Of a stretch of DNA of 23,976 nt, positions 1 through 7,188 are shown one piece after another. This DNA comes from CAMAVH01 sp036500145. Lineage in GTDB: Bacteria > Pseudomonadota > Alphaproteobacteria > SMXQ01. The position numbers and the translations under genes were made by a program. The first letter of the stretch is position 1; every line of letters begins with the position of its first letter. Under the pieces are notes generated by a model. It was not told the origin of the DNA. It ran no database searches and worked only from the letters and a program-made list of their open reading frames with translations. Location: the NCBI GenBank assembly GCA_036500145.1, contig DASYCO010000049.1, positions 1-23,976 of the forward strand, in the 5' to 3' direction.

Positions 1-2
1 CC

Positions 3-137
3 GCCAAGGACCCTGCCACCGGCAAGTGGCTCGACGACACGCGCCCCCTCATCGAAGGCATCTCCTGGCTCTCCGACCAGGACAAGAAGAACATCTTCGC
101 CGACAACGCAAAGAAGGTCTTCAACCTCAAGCTCTGA
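3..137 (+). CDS. C-terminal end of amidohydrolase (PF04909-type, TIM-barrel), partial
   Basis: Only the last 44 residues are present; the gene enters from the left edge and ends at TGA 135-137. The tail contains LSDQDKKNIFADNAKKVFNL, which matches the usual ending of metal-dependent amidohydrolases of the amidohydrolase_2 family (the helix 'L..e.k..I...NA..lf.l'). Members act as decarboxylases or hydrolases on aromatic ring-cleavage intermediates, such as aminocarboxymuconate-semialdehyde decarboxylase and related enzymes. The next gene is a ring-cleavage dioxygenase 71 bases downstream on the same strand, so a shared catabolic operon is likely. The substrate cannot be judged from this fragment. 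The family call rests on one short motif plus context. Confidence 0.7.
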   Translation, partial: AKDPATGKWLDDTRPLIEGISWLSDQDKKNIFADNAKKVFNLKL

Positions 138-150
138 GGACGTGACGAAT

Positions 151-182
151 CGGCGGCCCTGCCGGAAGAAGCGGGGCCGCCG
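151..182 (+). terminator. Intercistronic hairpin between amidohydrolase and dioxygenase genes
   Basis: CGGCGGCCC at 151-159 is the perfect reverse complement of GGGCCGCCG at 174-182, giving a 9-bp GC stem with a 14-base loop. It lies just after the amidohydrolase stop and 26 bases before the dioxygenase start. The downstream bases (ACGATTTC) are not a real T-tract, so an attenuator or an mRNA-stabilising processing element is as likely as a true Rho-independent terminator. Confidence 0.45.
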
Positions 183-208
183 ACGATTTCGACAGGGAGA
201 ACGATAGA

Positions 209-1171
209 ATGGCGAAGATCGTACTGGCCGTGGGCAGCTCCCATGGCCCCACCATTCAGAGCCCGCCGGAGATGTGGGCCAAGCTCGGCGACGGCGACAC
301 GCGCGATCCGCGCTTCAACTACAAGGAGCTGCTCGCCGTCGCGAAGCCCGGGCTCGAGGCGGAAATCACCATCGAGGTGCAGCGCGGCCGCCACGCGGCG
401 GCACAGGTGGCGCTCCAGACGCTGACGCAGCGCATCGCCGACGCGAAGCCGGACGTCGTGGTCGTCGTCAGCAACGCGCACCGCATCCGCCCGGCCGAGG
501 CCCATCCGGTGTTCGGCATCCTGCGCGCCGCCAGCTTTCCCGTCATGCAGCGCTCCGAGCAGCCGTTCGACCCGGACGCCCGCTTCGTCGACGAGGAGAA
601 GCGCAAGCCGGTGACGACGACCGTCGACATGCCGGGCCGCCCCGACCTCGCCAACCACCTGATCGAGACGCTGATCGACGACGGCTTCGACGTCGCCTGC
701 ACCGACCGCCTGCCCGAGGGCGCCGCGCTCGACGACGCCTTCGGCTTCTCCTACGAATGGCTGCTCGGCGGCAAGGCCGTCCCGCTGCTGCCGGTGGTGA
801 TCAGCCGCGACTTGCCGAACCAGGCCACGGCGCGGCGCTGCTACGACCTCGGCGTCGCCCTGCGCAAGCGCATCGAATCCTGGCCGCAAGACCTGCGCGT
901 CGCGCTCGTCGCGTCGGGCGGCCTGAGCCACCAGATCATCGACGAGGAGCTCGACCGCCAGGTCGTCGCCGCCCTCGTCGCCGGCGACGCCGCAACGCTG
1001 CAAGCCCTGCCGCGCGCACGCCTCAACCGCGCGCCCGGCACGCCGGAGATCCTCAACTGGGTCGCCGTGGCAGGCGCCATGGCGCCCGGCAAGATGACGC
1101 TGGTCGACTACCTGCCCTGCTACCGATCGCTGGCCGGCACCGGACATGGCCTGACCTTCGGCTATTGGTGA
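209..1171 (+). CDS. Class III extradiol ring-cleavage dioxygenase, LigB-like catalytic subunit
   Basis: This 320-residue protein belongs to the LigB / protocatechuate 4,5-dioxygenase beta family, non-heme Fe(II) enzymes that open catecholic rings next to the hydroxyls. The motif AVGSSHGPT puts a histidine at residue 12, the same number as metal ligand His12 of LigB. NAHRIR gives His91, the likely second ligand. SGGLSH gives His241, the expected acid/base histidine. GTPEILNW gives Glu280, the likely carboxylate ligand. The start ATG has a GGGAGA ribosome site 8 bases upstream. The gene lies between an amidohydrolase and an IclR regulator on the same strand, which suggests an aromatic catabolic operon. 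No small alpha (LigA) subunit is visible nearby, so this may be a single-subunit relative acting on a substrate other than protocatechuate. The family is confident; the substrate is unknown. Confidence 0.88.
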   Translation: MAKIVLAVGSSHGPTIQSPPEMWAKLGDGDTRDPRFNYKELLAVAKPGLEAEITIEVQRGRHAAAQVALQTLTQRIADAKPDVVVVVSNAHRIRPAEAHPVFGILRAASFPVMQRSEQPFDPDARFVDEEKRKPVTTTVDMPGRPDLANHLIETLIDDGFDVACTDRLPEGAALDDAFGFSYEWLLGGKAVPLLPVVISRDLPNQATARRCYDLGVALRKRIESWPQDLRVALVASGGLSHQIIDEELDRQVVAALVAGDAATLQALPRARLNRAPGTPEILNWVAVAGAMAPGKMTLVDYLPCYRSLAGTGHGLTFGYW

Positions 1172-1227
1172 AGCCCGCCCTCCGCTATAACGCAGCCTCC
1201 GGACCGTTCGCCGCGAGAAAGCCACCG

Positions 1228-2115
1228 ATGAAAAAGCCCGCCCGCCCCGCCGTCAAATCCACGCGCGGCAACCGCACGATCCTCGTCGGACTCGACGTCC
1301 TCAAGGCGCTGTCCGACGTCGGCGGCCCGGCCCCGCTGGGCAAGGTCGCCGTCGCGGCACAGCTTTCCCTGAGCCGGGCCTACCGCTACCTGCGCGCGCT
1401 CGTCGACGGCGGCTTCGTCATCCAGGACAAGGTCTCCGGCCATTACGACCTCGGCATCGAGGTGCTGCATCTCGGGCTCTCCGCCATTGGCCGCGTCGAT
1501 CCCGTCCGCCATGCGCTCGTCGCCATGCGCGAACTGACCGACCGCACCGGCCGCGCCACCGTGCTGACCATCTGGGGCACGAACGGGCCGACGGTCCTGC
1601 GCTGCGAGCATGGCGGCCTCGACATCGCCTTCAAGATCCGCGAGGGCGTGAACCTGCCGCTGCTGACGACGGCCGCCGGCAAGCTGTTCCTCAGCTACCT
1701 GCCGCCGCACGTCGTCCAGCCGATCCTCGAGCGCGAGCTGCGCGTCTGGAACGCGCGCCATGCGCGCAAGGACGCCATGACGGCGGCCAAGGTCGCCGCG
1801 CTCCAGCAGGACGTGCTGCGCCACGGGCTGTCGTCGAGCATGGGCCGCTTCCATCCGACCCACAACCTCTGCGCGCCGGTCTTCGACGCCGAGGGCCGCC
1901 TGCGCCTGTCGCTGACGCTCATCAGCGTCGCCGGCAAGAACTTCCCGACCTACGACGGGCCCGTCGCCGAGGCGCTCAAGGCGACGGCCGAGGAAGTGTC
2001 GCGCCACATCGGCCACCGGCCGGCCAGCCCGGCGGCCAAGCCCGCCGCAAAGCGCAAGACGGCCGCCAAGACGGCGACGAAGGCCGCGGCGAAAACGAAG
2101 GCCAAACGCCGCTAG
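1228..2115 (+). CDS. IclR-family transcriptional regulator with lysine/alanine-rich C-terminal tail
   Basis: The protein has 295 residues. The N-terminal winged helix-turn-helix (about residues 15-80) carries PLGKVAVAAQLSLSRAYRYL as the recognition region, then a wing ending YDLG. The effector-binding IclR domain follows (about 95-262), with ATVLTIWGTNGPTVLR early and LSSSMGRFHPTHNLCAPVF in the ligand-pocket region. The ATG at 1228 was chosen over a much longer open frame because it begins just before the HTH and the frame upstream overlaps the dioxygenase. The gene starts 56 bases after the dioxygenase, so it is probably co-transcribed and likely controls the upstream catabolic genes. Oddity: residues from about 268 to the end form a tail with 11 Lys/Arg in 27 residues, no acids, and AAK-type repeats resembling histone-H1-like bacterial proteins. 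It is related to the IclR gene at 14310-15155. Confidence 0.88.
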   Translation: MKKPARPAVKSTRGNRTILVGLDVLKALSDVGGPAPLGKVAVAAQLSLSRAYRYLRALVDGGFVIQDKVSGHYDLGIEVLHLGLSAIGRVDPVRHALVAMRELTDRTGRATVLTIWGTNGPTVLRCEHGGLDIAFKIREGVNLPLLTTAAGKLFLSYLPPHVVQPILERELRVWNARHARKDAMTAAKVAALQQDVLRHGLSSSMGRFHPTHNLCAPVFDAEGRLRLSLTLISVAGKNFPTYDGPVAEALKATAEEVSRHIGHRPASPAAKPAAKRKTAAKTATKAAAKTKAKRR

Positions 2116-2483
2116 CGGTCCGTCGGGGCTGTCTCGGCCCTATGCGGGCTTTCTCCATCGTGACAATTAACGAGGCATCAACCGGCCAGGCTGCTGCCGC
2201 TTTGCCCGCGATGTAACCCTGCGCGCTTTGCGGGCTGCGCATGACGGCGAGAAAACGCTTCTCCGTGGCTGCGCAATGAGCATCCGGCGAAACGAGGCCC
2301 CGAGCGCATGCGTAAAACACGGTCTTATAGAAAAAGTGAAACTCGCTTTGGCATGCGGGCCGGAAGGGAACTCACGTTCGCGGGCCACGCAACTTGCAGT
2401 TGAAATAACCCTGCAGTAACTTATCCTTAATAAGAAGCGGTCCAGTGTTCTGCTCATTTTGAGAGCTGTTGGGGGGAAGCGAA
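2116..2483 (+). other. Intergenic region upstream of the chemosensory operon
   Basis: This 368-base gap separates the IclR gene from the first cheW. It is visibly more AT-rich than its flanks, especially from about 2300 onward, as expected of a regulatory region. The best promoter candidate is annotated separately at 2400-2427. A 63-codon open frame from TTG 2228 has no ribosome site and no recognisable protein character, so I do not call a gene. A 4-bp GGGC/GCCC stem just after the IclR stop is too weak to call a terminator. Confidence 0.6.
2400..2427 (+). promoter_or_regulatory. Candidate sigma-70 promoter for the chemosensory operon
   Basis: TTGAAA (2400-2405) is followed by a 16-base spacer and TATCCT (2422-2427). 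These match the consensus -35 at five of six and the -10 at four of six positions. The site is about 57 bases upstream of the first cheW start, in the only AT-rich stretch before an operon whose genes otherwise abut or overlap. An overlapping weaker pair, TTGCAG at 2394 with TAACTT at 2417, is also possible. No experimental support is available. Confidence 0.45.
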
Positions 2484-2993
2484 TTGGGAACGCTCGACGA
2501 GCTTTCGCAGGCTGGCGAGTTCACACCCGCCGCAGCCACCGAGATTCTCCTCGTCTTCCGTGTGCAGACCCATCGCTTCGGCATCCGTGTCGGCGCCGTC
2601 GAAAAAGTCGTCCCCATCTTGGAAATCTCCGATCTTCCCGGCGCGCCTGGCGTCATCGCCGGCGTCTTCAGCTTTCACGGCGCGGTCGTGCCCGTCCTCG
2701 ACCTGCAGCTGCGCATGGGCGGACGGACGTCGGCGCCGTCGCTCGACGCGCAGCTGCTGATCGTCCAAACCCCCTCTCGCCAGCTCGCCATCCTCGCGGA
2801 TGAAGTGCTCGACATCTTCGCGGTTCCCGCGCATCGCATCGTGGCGAGCGAGACGCTCGTCGCCGGCGCCGGCGTCGTCATGGACGTCGCCGCGGCGCCA
2901 GACGGGCTGATCTTCATCCAGGACGCGGATGCCCTGCTGATGAATGCCGAGGAGATTCGGCTGGCGTCGGCGCTGCCGCAGGCCAGCGCATGA
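2484..2993 (+). CDS. cheW: CheW-type chemotaxis adaptor (first copy, WspB-like position)
   Basis: This 169-residue single CheW domain would couple the receptor to the CheA kinase in the chemosensory array. The pattern ILLVFRVQTHRFGIRVGAVEKV opens the first beta-barrel. FSFHGAVVPVLDLQLRMGG is the conserved 'G...PV.DL' segment, and GLIFIQDADALL is the C-terminal strand. A TTG start at 2484 was chosen because GGGGGGA lies 6 bases upstream; an in-frame TTG at 2469 has no comparable site. The stop overlaps the cheR start by 4 bases (ATGA), so the two are translationally coupled. It is the first gene of the operon, matching WspB next to WspC in Wsp systems. Confidence 0.88.
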   Translation: MGTLDELSQAGEFTPAAATEILLVFRVQTHRFGIRVGAVEKVVPILEISDLPGAPGVIAGVFSFHGAVVPVLDLQLRMGGRTSAPSLDAQLLIVQTPSRQLAILADEVLDIFAVPAHRIVASETLVAGAGVVMDVAAAPDGLIFIQDADALLMNAEEIRLASALPQASA

Positions 2994-4423
2994 CCGGCAT
3001 CCCGTCAGATGGCCCCCTGCCGCACGGACTGAGAAACGTCCTCGCCGCGCGGCTCGGCCTCTCCATGCCGTCGATCAGCGACGAGCGGCTCGACAGGACG
3101 CTCGCCTCCGCCCAGTCCGCGCTCGCCGAATCCGACGAAGCGGAAACGCTCGCCGCGCTCGGATGGAAGCCGCTCGACTGCGACGCCTGGCAGGACGTCG
3201 TCGACGCCGTCACCATCCACGAGACGCATTTCATGCGCCAGAAGGGATGGTTCGACGAATTCGAGCGCCAGGTCCTCGTTCCCCTGATCGACGAGCGCAG
3301 CCTGCGCGGGCCGCGCGAGATCCGCATCTGGAGCGCCGGCTGCGCCAGCGGCGAAGAACCCTACACGCTGGCGATGATGCTGGACCGCCTGCTGCCCGAC
3401 CGGCGACGCTGGACGATCGAGATCCTCGGCACCGACATCAGCGCCGCCACGCTGGCGGCCGCGCGGGCGGCGACCTACCGCAAATGGGCCCTGCGCGAGC
3501 TGGGCCCCGCCGAGCGCAAGGCGCATTTCGCCGAGGTCGCGCCGGGCCGCTACCAGCTTTCCGACGCCATCCGCGAGATGGTGGACTTCAAGCTGCTCAA
3601 CCTCGCCGATCCCGCCTTGGCCGCATGGCCGGCGCCCGGCCGCTTCGACATCATCTTCTGCCGCAACGTGCTGATCTACTGGACGCCCGACGTCCAGCGC
3701 AGCGTCGCCACCGCGCTCGGCCAGCGCCTGGCGCCCGGCGGCTGGCTCGTCGTCAGCCCGGCCGAAGCCGTCGCCGAATGGTATCGGCCGCTGCGCCCCA
3801 GCAACTTCCCGAATGCCATCTTCTTCCGGAACGCGCCCGCAGCCGCGAAAGCCGCCGCGCCACCTCCGGTTGTGGAGCGGAGCCCGCTGCGGGCGACGCG
3901 CGCGGCAGAGCCGGCGCAGGCCGGCCAGCCGAAATCGCCCCGCCCGACGCCCCTCCCGCCGCAAGCCCGCCAATCTCCGCCCGCCTCATCTTCCGCTCCC
4001 GTCGCCGAAGCCGTCGCCCGCGCGCAGGCCTTCGCCGACCAGGGCCGCCTGCAGGAAGCGCGCGCAGCGAGCGAGGCGATCCTCGCCGACGACACGCTCA
4101 ACGGCGACGCCTATCTCCTGCTCGCCAGCGTCTGCGAGGAGCTGGGCGACGTCCCGGCCGCCTTCGAGGCCGGCCGGCGCGCCGTCTATCTCTCGCCCGA
4201 TTCGGCCGTGGCACACTTTCGCCTCGGCGCGCTGCACTCCGCGATGGGCCAGGCGCCGCAGGCGCGCCGCAGCTTCATGACCGTGCTCGACCTCCTGCAG
4301 TGGCAGCCCGACGACGCCCTGGCCGCGCAACATGCCGACCTGACCGTGGGCGTGCTGCGCTATGCGGCGAATTCCTACCTGGCCGACGCCGGCGGCGCGC
4401 GCGCGGTGAACGACCATGGCTGA
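2990..4423 (+). CDS. cheR: CheR methyltransferase with C-terminal TPR domain (WspC-like)
   Basis: The protein has 477 residues. The SAM-dependent methyltransferase core carries motif I as WSAGCASGEEPYTLA (from about residue 114), LGTDISAATLAAAR after it, and FDIIFCRNVLIYW (about 220-232). It ends with GGWLVVSPAE. This enzyme would methylate receptor glutamates to adapt the array. A Pro/Ala-rich linker (about 275-335) leads to two or three TPR-like helical hairpins (about 337-445: AQAFADQGRLQEARA, AYLLLASVCEELGD, AHFRLGALHSAMGQ). Such a CheR-TPR fusion is characteristic of Wsp and related systems, where the TPRs bind partner proteins. It overlaps the preceding cheW by 4 bases and the following cheW by 8. 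The receptor in this operon has no CheR-binding pentapeptide, so recruitment through the TPRs is plausible. Confidence 0.92.
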   Translation: MTGIPSDGPLPHGLRNVLAARLGLSMPSISDERLDRTLASAQSALAESDEAETLAALGWKPLDCDAWQDVVDAVTIHETHFMRQKGWFDEFERQVLVPLIDERSLRGPREIRIWSAGCASGEEPYTLAMMLDRLLPDRRRWTIEILGTDISAATLAAARAATYRKWALRELGPAERKAHFAEVAPGRYQLSDAIREMVDFKLLNLADPALAAWPAPGRFDIIFCRNVLIYWTPDVQRSVATALGQRLAPGGWLVVSPAEAVAEWYRPLRPSNFPNAIFFRNAPAAAKAAAPPPVVERSPLRATRAAEPAQAGQPKSPRPTPLPPQARQSPPASSSAPVAEAVARAQAFADQGRLQEARAASEAILADDTLNGDAYLLLASVCEELGDVPAAFEAGRRAVYLSPDSAVAHFRLGALHSAMGQAPQARRSFMTVLDLLQWQPDDALAAQHADLTVGVLRYAANSYLADAGGARAVNDHG

Positions 4424-5045
4424 GCGCGGCGACAGCGGCCCCTCGCGGGTCTTCGACTGGGCGAAGGCCCATGAAAGTCTCGCGCGCTTCGCGGGCAAGC
4501 TCCACAGCCTGGATTCCCCCTCGCCGGACGACGTCCGCGGCGTGCTGCAGCGGCGCGCCAAGGCCCTGCTGACGCCGCCGCCCGCCGCGTCGAGCGCCGC
4601 CCTCGTCGACTTCGTCATCTTCCGCCTCGGCCGCGCGCGCTACGCCGTCGACGCGCGGCAGGCGGCCTCCGTCGTCGCCATCGGCAAGCCGACGCCGCTG
4701 CCCGGCGTCCCGCCGTTCTACCTCGGCCTCATCAATCACCATGGGGCGATCTACCCGCTGCTGGACATGCGGCCGATCCTCGGCGCATCGGCGCAGGATC
4801 CCATCGCGCCGACCCATGCGATCGTGGCGCTGTCCGACGTCAACGCGGTGGCGATCGCCGCCGACGAAATCGAAAGCCTCGTGCGCGTCGACCCCGAGAC
4901 GGTCGCCGCGTTCGACGAAGAATCGCGCGGCCATGTGTCGCTGCAGGGAACGGTGCTGGATTCGGTCGTCATCGTCGACCTTCCGCATCTTCTGAGAGAC
5001 GCCCGCCTCATCGTGGACGATCAGGCGACGGCACGCATTCGGTAA
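4416..5045 (+). CDS. cheW: CheW-type adaptor with N-terminal extension (second copy, WspD-like)
   Basis: The protein has 209 residues. The CheW domain covers about residues 65-200: FVIFRLGRARYAVDARQAASV, then GLINHHGAIYPLLDMRPILG, and DSVVIVDLPHLL at the end. The first 60 residues form a helical extension including DDVRGVLQRRAKALLTPP. This 'RRA.AL' helix precedes CheW domains in other systems with two adaptors, such as WspD. The start ATG lies inside the end of cheR (8-base overlap) and the stop is 16 bases before the MCP gene. Two different adaptors flanking a CheR-TPR is a known hallmark of Wsp/Che3-type clusters. Which adaptor goes with which kinase or receptor cannot be told from sequence. 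Confidence 0.87.
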   Translation: MAERGDSGPSRVFDWAKAHESLARFAGKLHSLDSPSPDDVRGVLQRRAKALLTPPPAASSAALVDFVIFRLGRARYAVDARQAASVVAIGKPTPLPGVPPFYLGLINHHGAIYPLLDMRPILGASAQDPIAPTHAIVALSDVNAVAIAADEIESLVRVDPETVAAFDEESRGHVSLQGTVLDSVVIVDLPHLLRDARLIVDDQATARIR

Positions 5046-5061
5046 TGGGGGAATCACGACC

Positions 5062-7179
5062 ATGAGCATCCTGAGCAGCTATAGCCTCAACCGCTATAGC
5101 CTGAAGACCATCATCCTGGCGGGCAGCCTGTTCGCCGCGCTGGCGCCGGCCGCGATCCTGGGCATCGGCTCGGCGGTCCAGTGGAGCGCCTCGACGGTCG
5201 AGGACAGCACCGACGACCAGCTGCGCTACGCGCAGCTCCTGTCGCAGAAGTTCGACGACTTCCTCATCGCCCACCGCCAGACGCTGGCCGCGCTCGGCAG
5301 CGTGGCGGAGGAGCTCACCGTCCTCGACCAGAAATCGGCGGCGCCGGTGTTCGGCGACGTCATCGACGACATTCCCACCTTCCAGCGCATCACCTTGGTC
5401 GACCCGAAGGGCGTCGCCTACGCCTCCTATCCGGAAGGCGGCTCGACGACGGCCGGCCTCAACTACACGGACCGCGACTGGTTCCAGGCCGTCCTCACCG
5501 GCAAGAAGCCCTACATCAGCCGCGACGTCAGCACCGGGCGCCTGACCGGGCGGTCGTCCGTCGCCATCGCGGTGCCAATCCTCTCGAAGAACGGCGAAGT
5601 GCGGAGCGTCGTCACCGCGACCATCGACATCAAGAACATCCAGGACGCCGTCTCGGCGATGCAGCGGCGGGCCACTGGCCACGTCATCATCACGACCGAC
5701 AACGGCCTGCTCCTCGCCACCAGCGACGCCACGGTCAGCGGCCGCGCGACGGACTTCTCCAAGCAGCCCATCTGGGCGACCATCGGCCACCAGGACACGG
5801 GCAGGATCACGTCGTACCAGGACGAGCAGGAGAAGACCCGCGTCGCCGGATTCGCCACGGTGCAGAGCTCCGGCTGGAAGATCTGGGCCAGCCAGACCCG
5901 CGCCGAGATCGACGACCAGGTCCGCGCCGCCTATGTCGGCGTGCTGCCCTGGTTCCTCGCGGCCGTCGCGCTCGCCCTGGTCGTCGCCGGCGTCCTGACG
6001 AGCCGTATGTTCCGCCCCATCGAGGGCCTGCGGGCCACCGCCGTGCGCATCGCCGAGGGCGACCTCAACGAGCGCGCGCCGGAGAACGGCCCGCGCGAGC
6101 TCGTCATGCTGGCGCGCGCCGTCAACGCCATGTCGGAGAACCTGCAGCACAACATCCTCACCGAGCAGACGGTGAAGGCGACCCTGCAGCGCGCCGTGGC
6201 GGAGTTCGGCGACCTCGCGGCGCGCGTCGCCGGCGGCAACCTGAGCGTGCGGGCCTCCATCTCGGAGGACAGCGAGCTCGGCCGCCTCGGCCAGAGCCTG
6301 AACCTGATGATCGAGGCGCTGGCGCGCATGGTCGCCGAGATCCGCGCCGCGGCCGGCAGCGTCGCCTCCGCCTCGGCGGAGATTCTCGCGGCGACCAGCC
6401 AGCAGGTCTCCGTCATCGCCGAGGAGGCGACGGCGGTCCGCCAGACGGCGACGACCATCACCGAAGTCAAGCAGACGGCCGAAATGACGACGCGCAAGAC
6501 GCGCTCCGTCTCCGAGCTGGCCCAGCGCATGGCGGCGACGGCGGACGACGGCCAGCGCTCGGTCGACGAAAGCGTCATCGGCAGCGAGGAAGCCAAGATC
6601 CGCATGGAGGCGCTGGCCGAGCGCATCCTGTCGTTCAGCATGCAGGCGGAGGCCATCGCCGAGATCAACGCGACGGTCAGCGAGATCGCCGGGCAGTCGA
6701 ACCTGCTGGCCGTCAACGCCGGCATCGAGGCCGCCAAGGCGGGCGAGGCCGGCCGAGGCTTCGCCGTGGTGGCGGCCGAGGTCAAGGGCCTGGCGGAGCG
6801 CTGCAAGGAGGCCACCGTCCAGGTCCGCCGCATCGTCTCCGAAATCCAGAAGTCCGCCCAGGCGACGGTCATCGCCGCCGAGCAGGGCGTCAAGTCCGCC
6901 GAGGCCGGCGCCGGCACCGCGCGGCGCTCGGGCGACGCCATCGCCGCCCTGGCGCAGAGCGTGAACGAGGCGTCGCAGGCGGCGCAGCAGATCATGGCGA
7001 CCGCCGAGCAGCAGGAATCCGGCATGGACCAGATCTCCATCGCCATGCACGACATCGAGCAGTCGTCGGCGCAGACGGTGGCGACCATGCGGCAGGTGGA
7101 GACCGCCGCCAAGAACCTCGACGAGCTGGCGCGCAACCTGACGTCGATCATCAAGTCGACCGTGACCGAATCGGCATAA
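5062..7179 (+). CDS. Methyl-accepting chemotaxis protein: dCache sensor, tandem HAMP, signalling domain
   Basis: This 705-residue transmembrane receptor has TM1 at about residues 16-38 and a periplasmic dCache-like domain at about 45-285, with the typical YTDRDWFQAVLTGKKPYIS and SSVAIAVPI strands. TM2 spans about 294-314. HAMP1 follows (about 315-365, FRPIEGLRATAVRIAEGDL) and a second HAMP-like unit (about 381-430, FGDLAARVAGGNLSVRA). The cytoplasmic coiled coil has the conserved hairpin tip NLLAVNAGIEAAKAGEAGRG around Glu556. About 140-150 residues lie on either side of the tip, close to the 40-heptad class that includes WspA. RDWF resembles part of the amino-acid-binding dCache motif, but the expected upstream tyrosine is not in register. 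There is no C-terminal NWETF-like tail (it ends TVTESA). A GGGGGA ribosome site precedes ATG 5062. Confidence 0.93.
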   Translation: MSILSSYSLNRYSLKTIILAGSLFAALAPAAILGIGSAVQWSASTVEDSTDDQLRYAQLLSQKFDDFLIAHRQTLAALGSVAEELTVLDQKSAAPVFGDVIDDIPTFQRITLVDPKGVAYASYPEGGSTTAGLNYTDRDWFQAVLTGKKPYISRDVSTGRLTGRSSVAIAVPILSKNGEVRSVVTATIDIKNIQDAVSAMQRRATGHVIITTDNGLLLATSDATVSGRATDFSKQPIWATIGHQDTGRITSYQDEQEKTRVAGFATVQSSGWKIWASQTRAEIDDQVRAAYVGVLPWFLAAVALALVVAGVLTSRMFRPIEGLRATAVRIAEGDLNERAPENGPRELVMLARAVNAMSENLQHNILTEQTVKATLQRAVAEFGDLAARVAGGNLSVRASISEDSELGRLGQSLNLMIEALARMVAEIRAAAGSVASASAEILAATSQQVSVIAEEATAVRQTATTITEVKQTAEMTTRKTRSVSELAQRMAATADDGQRSVDESVIGSEEAKIRMEALAERILSFSMQAEAIAEINATVSEIAGQSNLLAVNAGIEAAKAGEAGRGFAVVAAEVKGLAERCKEATVQVRRIVSEIQKSAQATVIAAEQGVKSAEAGAGTARRSGDAIAALAQSVNEASQAAQQIMATAEQQESGMDQISIAMHDIEQSSAQTVATMRQVETAAKNLDELARNLTSIIKSTVTESA

Positions 7180-7188
7180 GGCAGCGTC

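Noticed and set aside
274..1227. Upstream extension of the first IclR gene to a 613-codon frame
   Set aside because: The extension is an alternate frame of the dioxygenase gene and is Arg/Pro-rich; the IclR protein starts naturally at 1228.
2228..2419. 63-codon open frame upstream of the chemosensory operon
   Set aside because: It has a TTG start without a ribosome site, no protein-like features, and overlaps the candidate promoter region.
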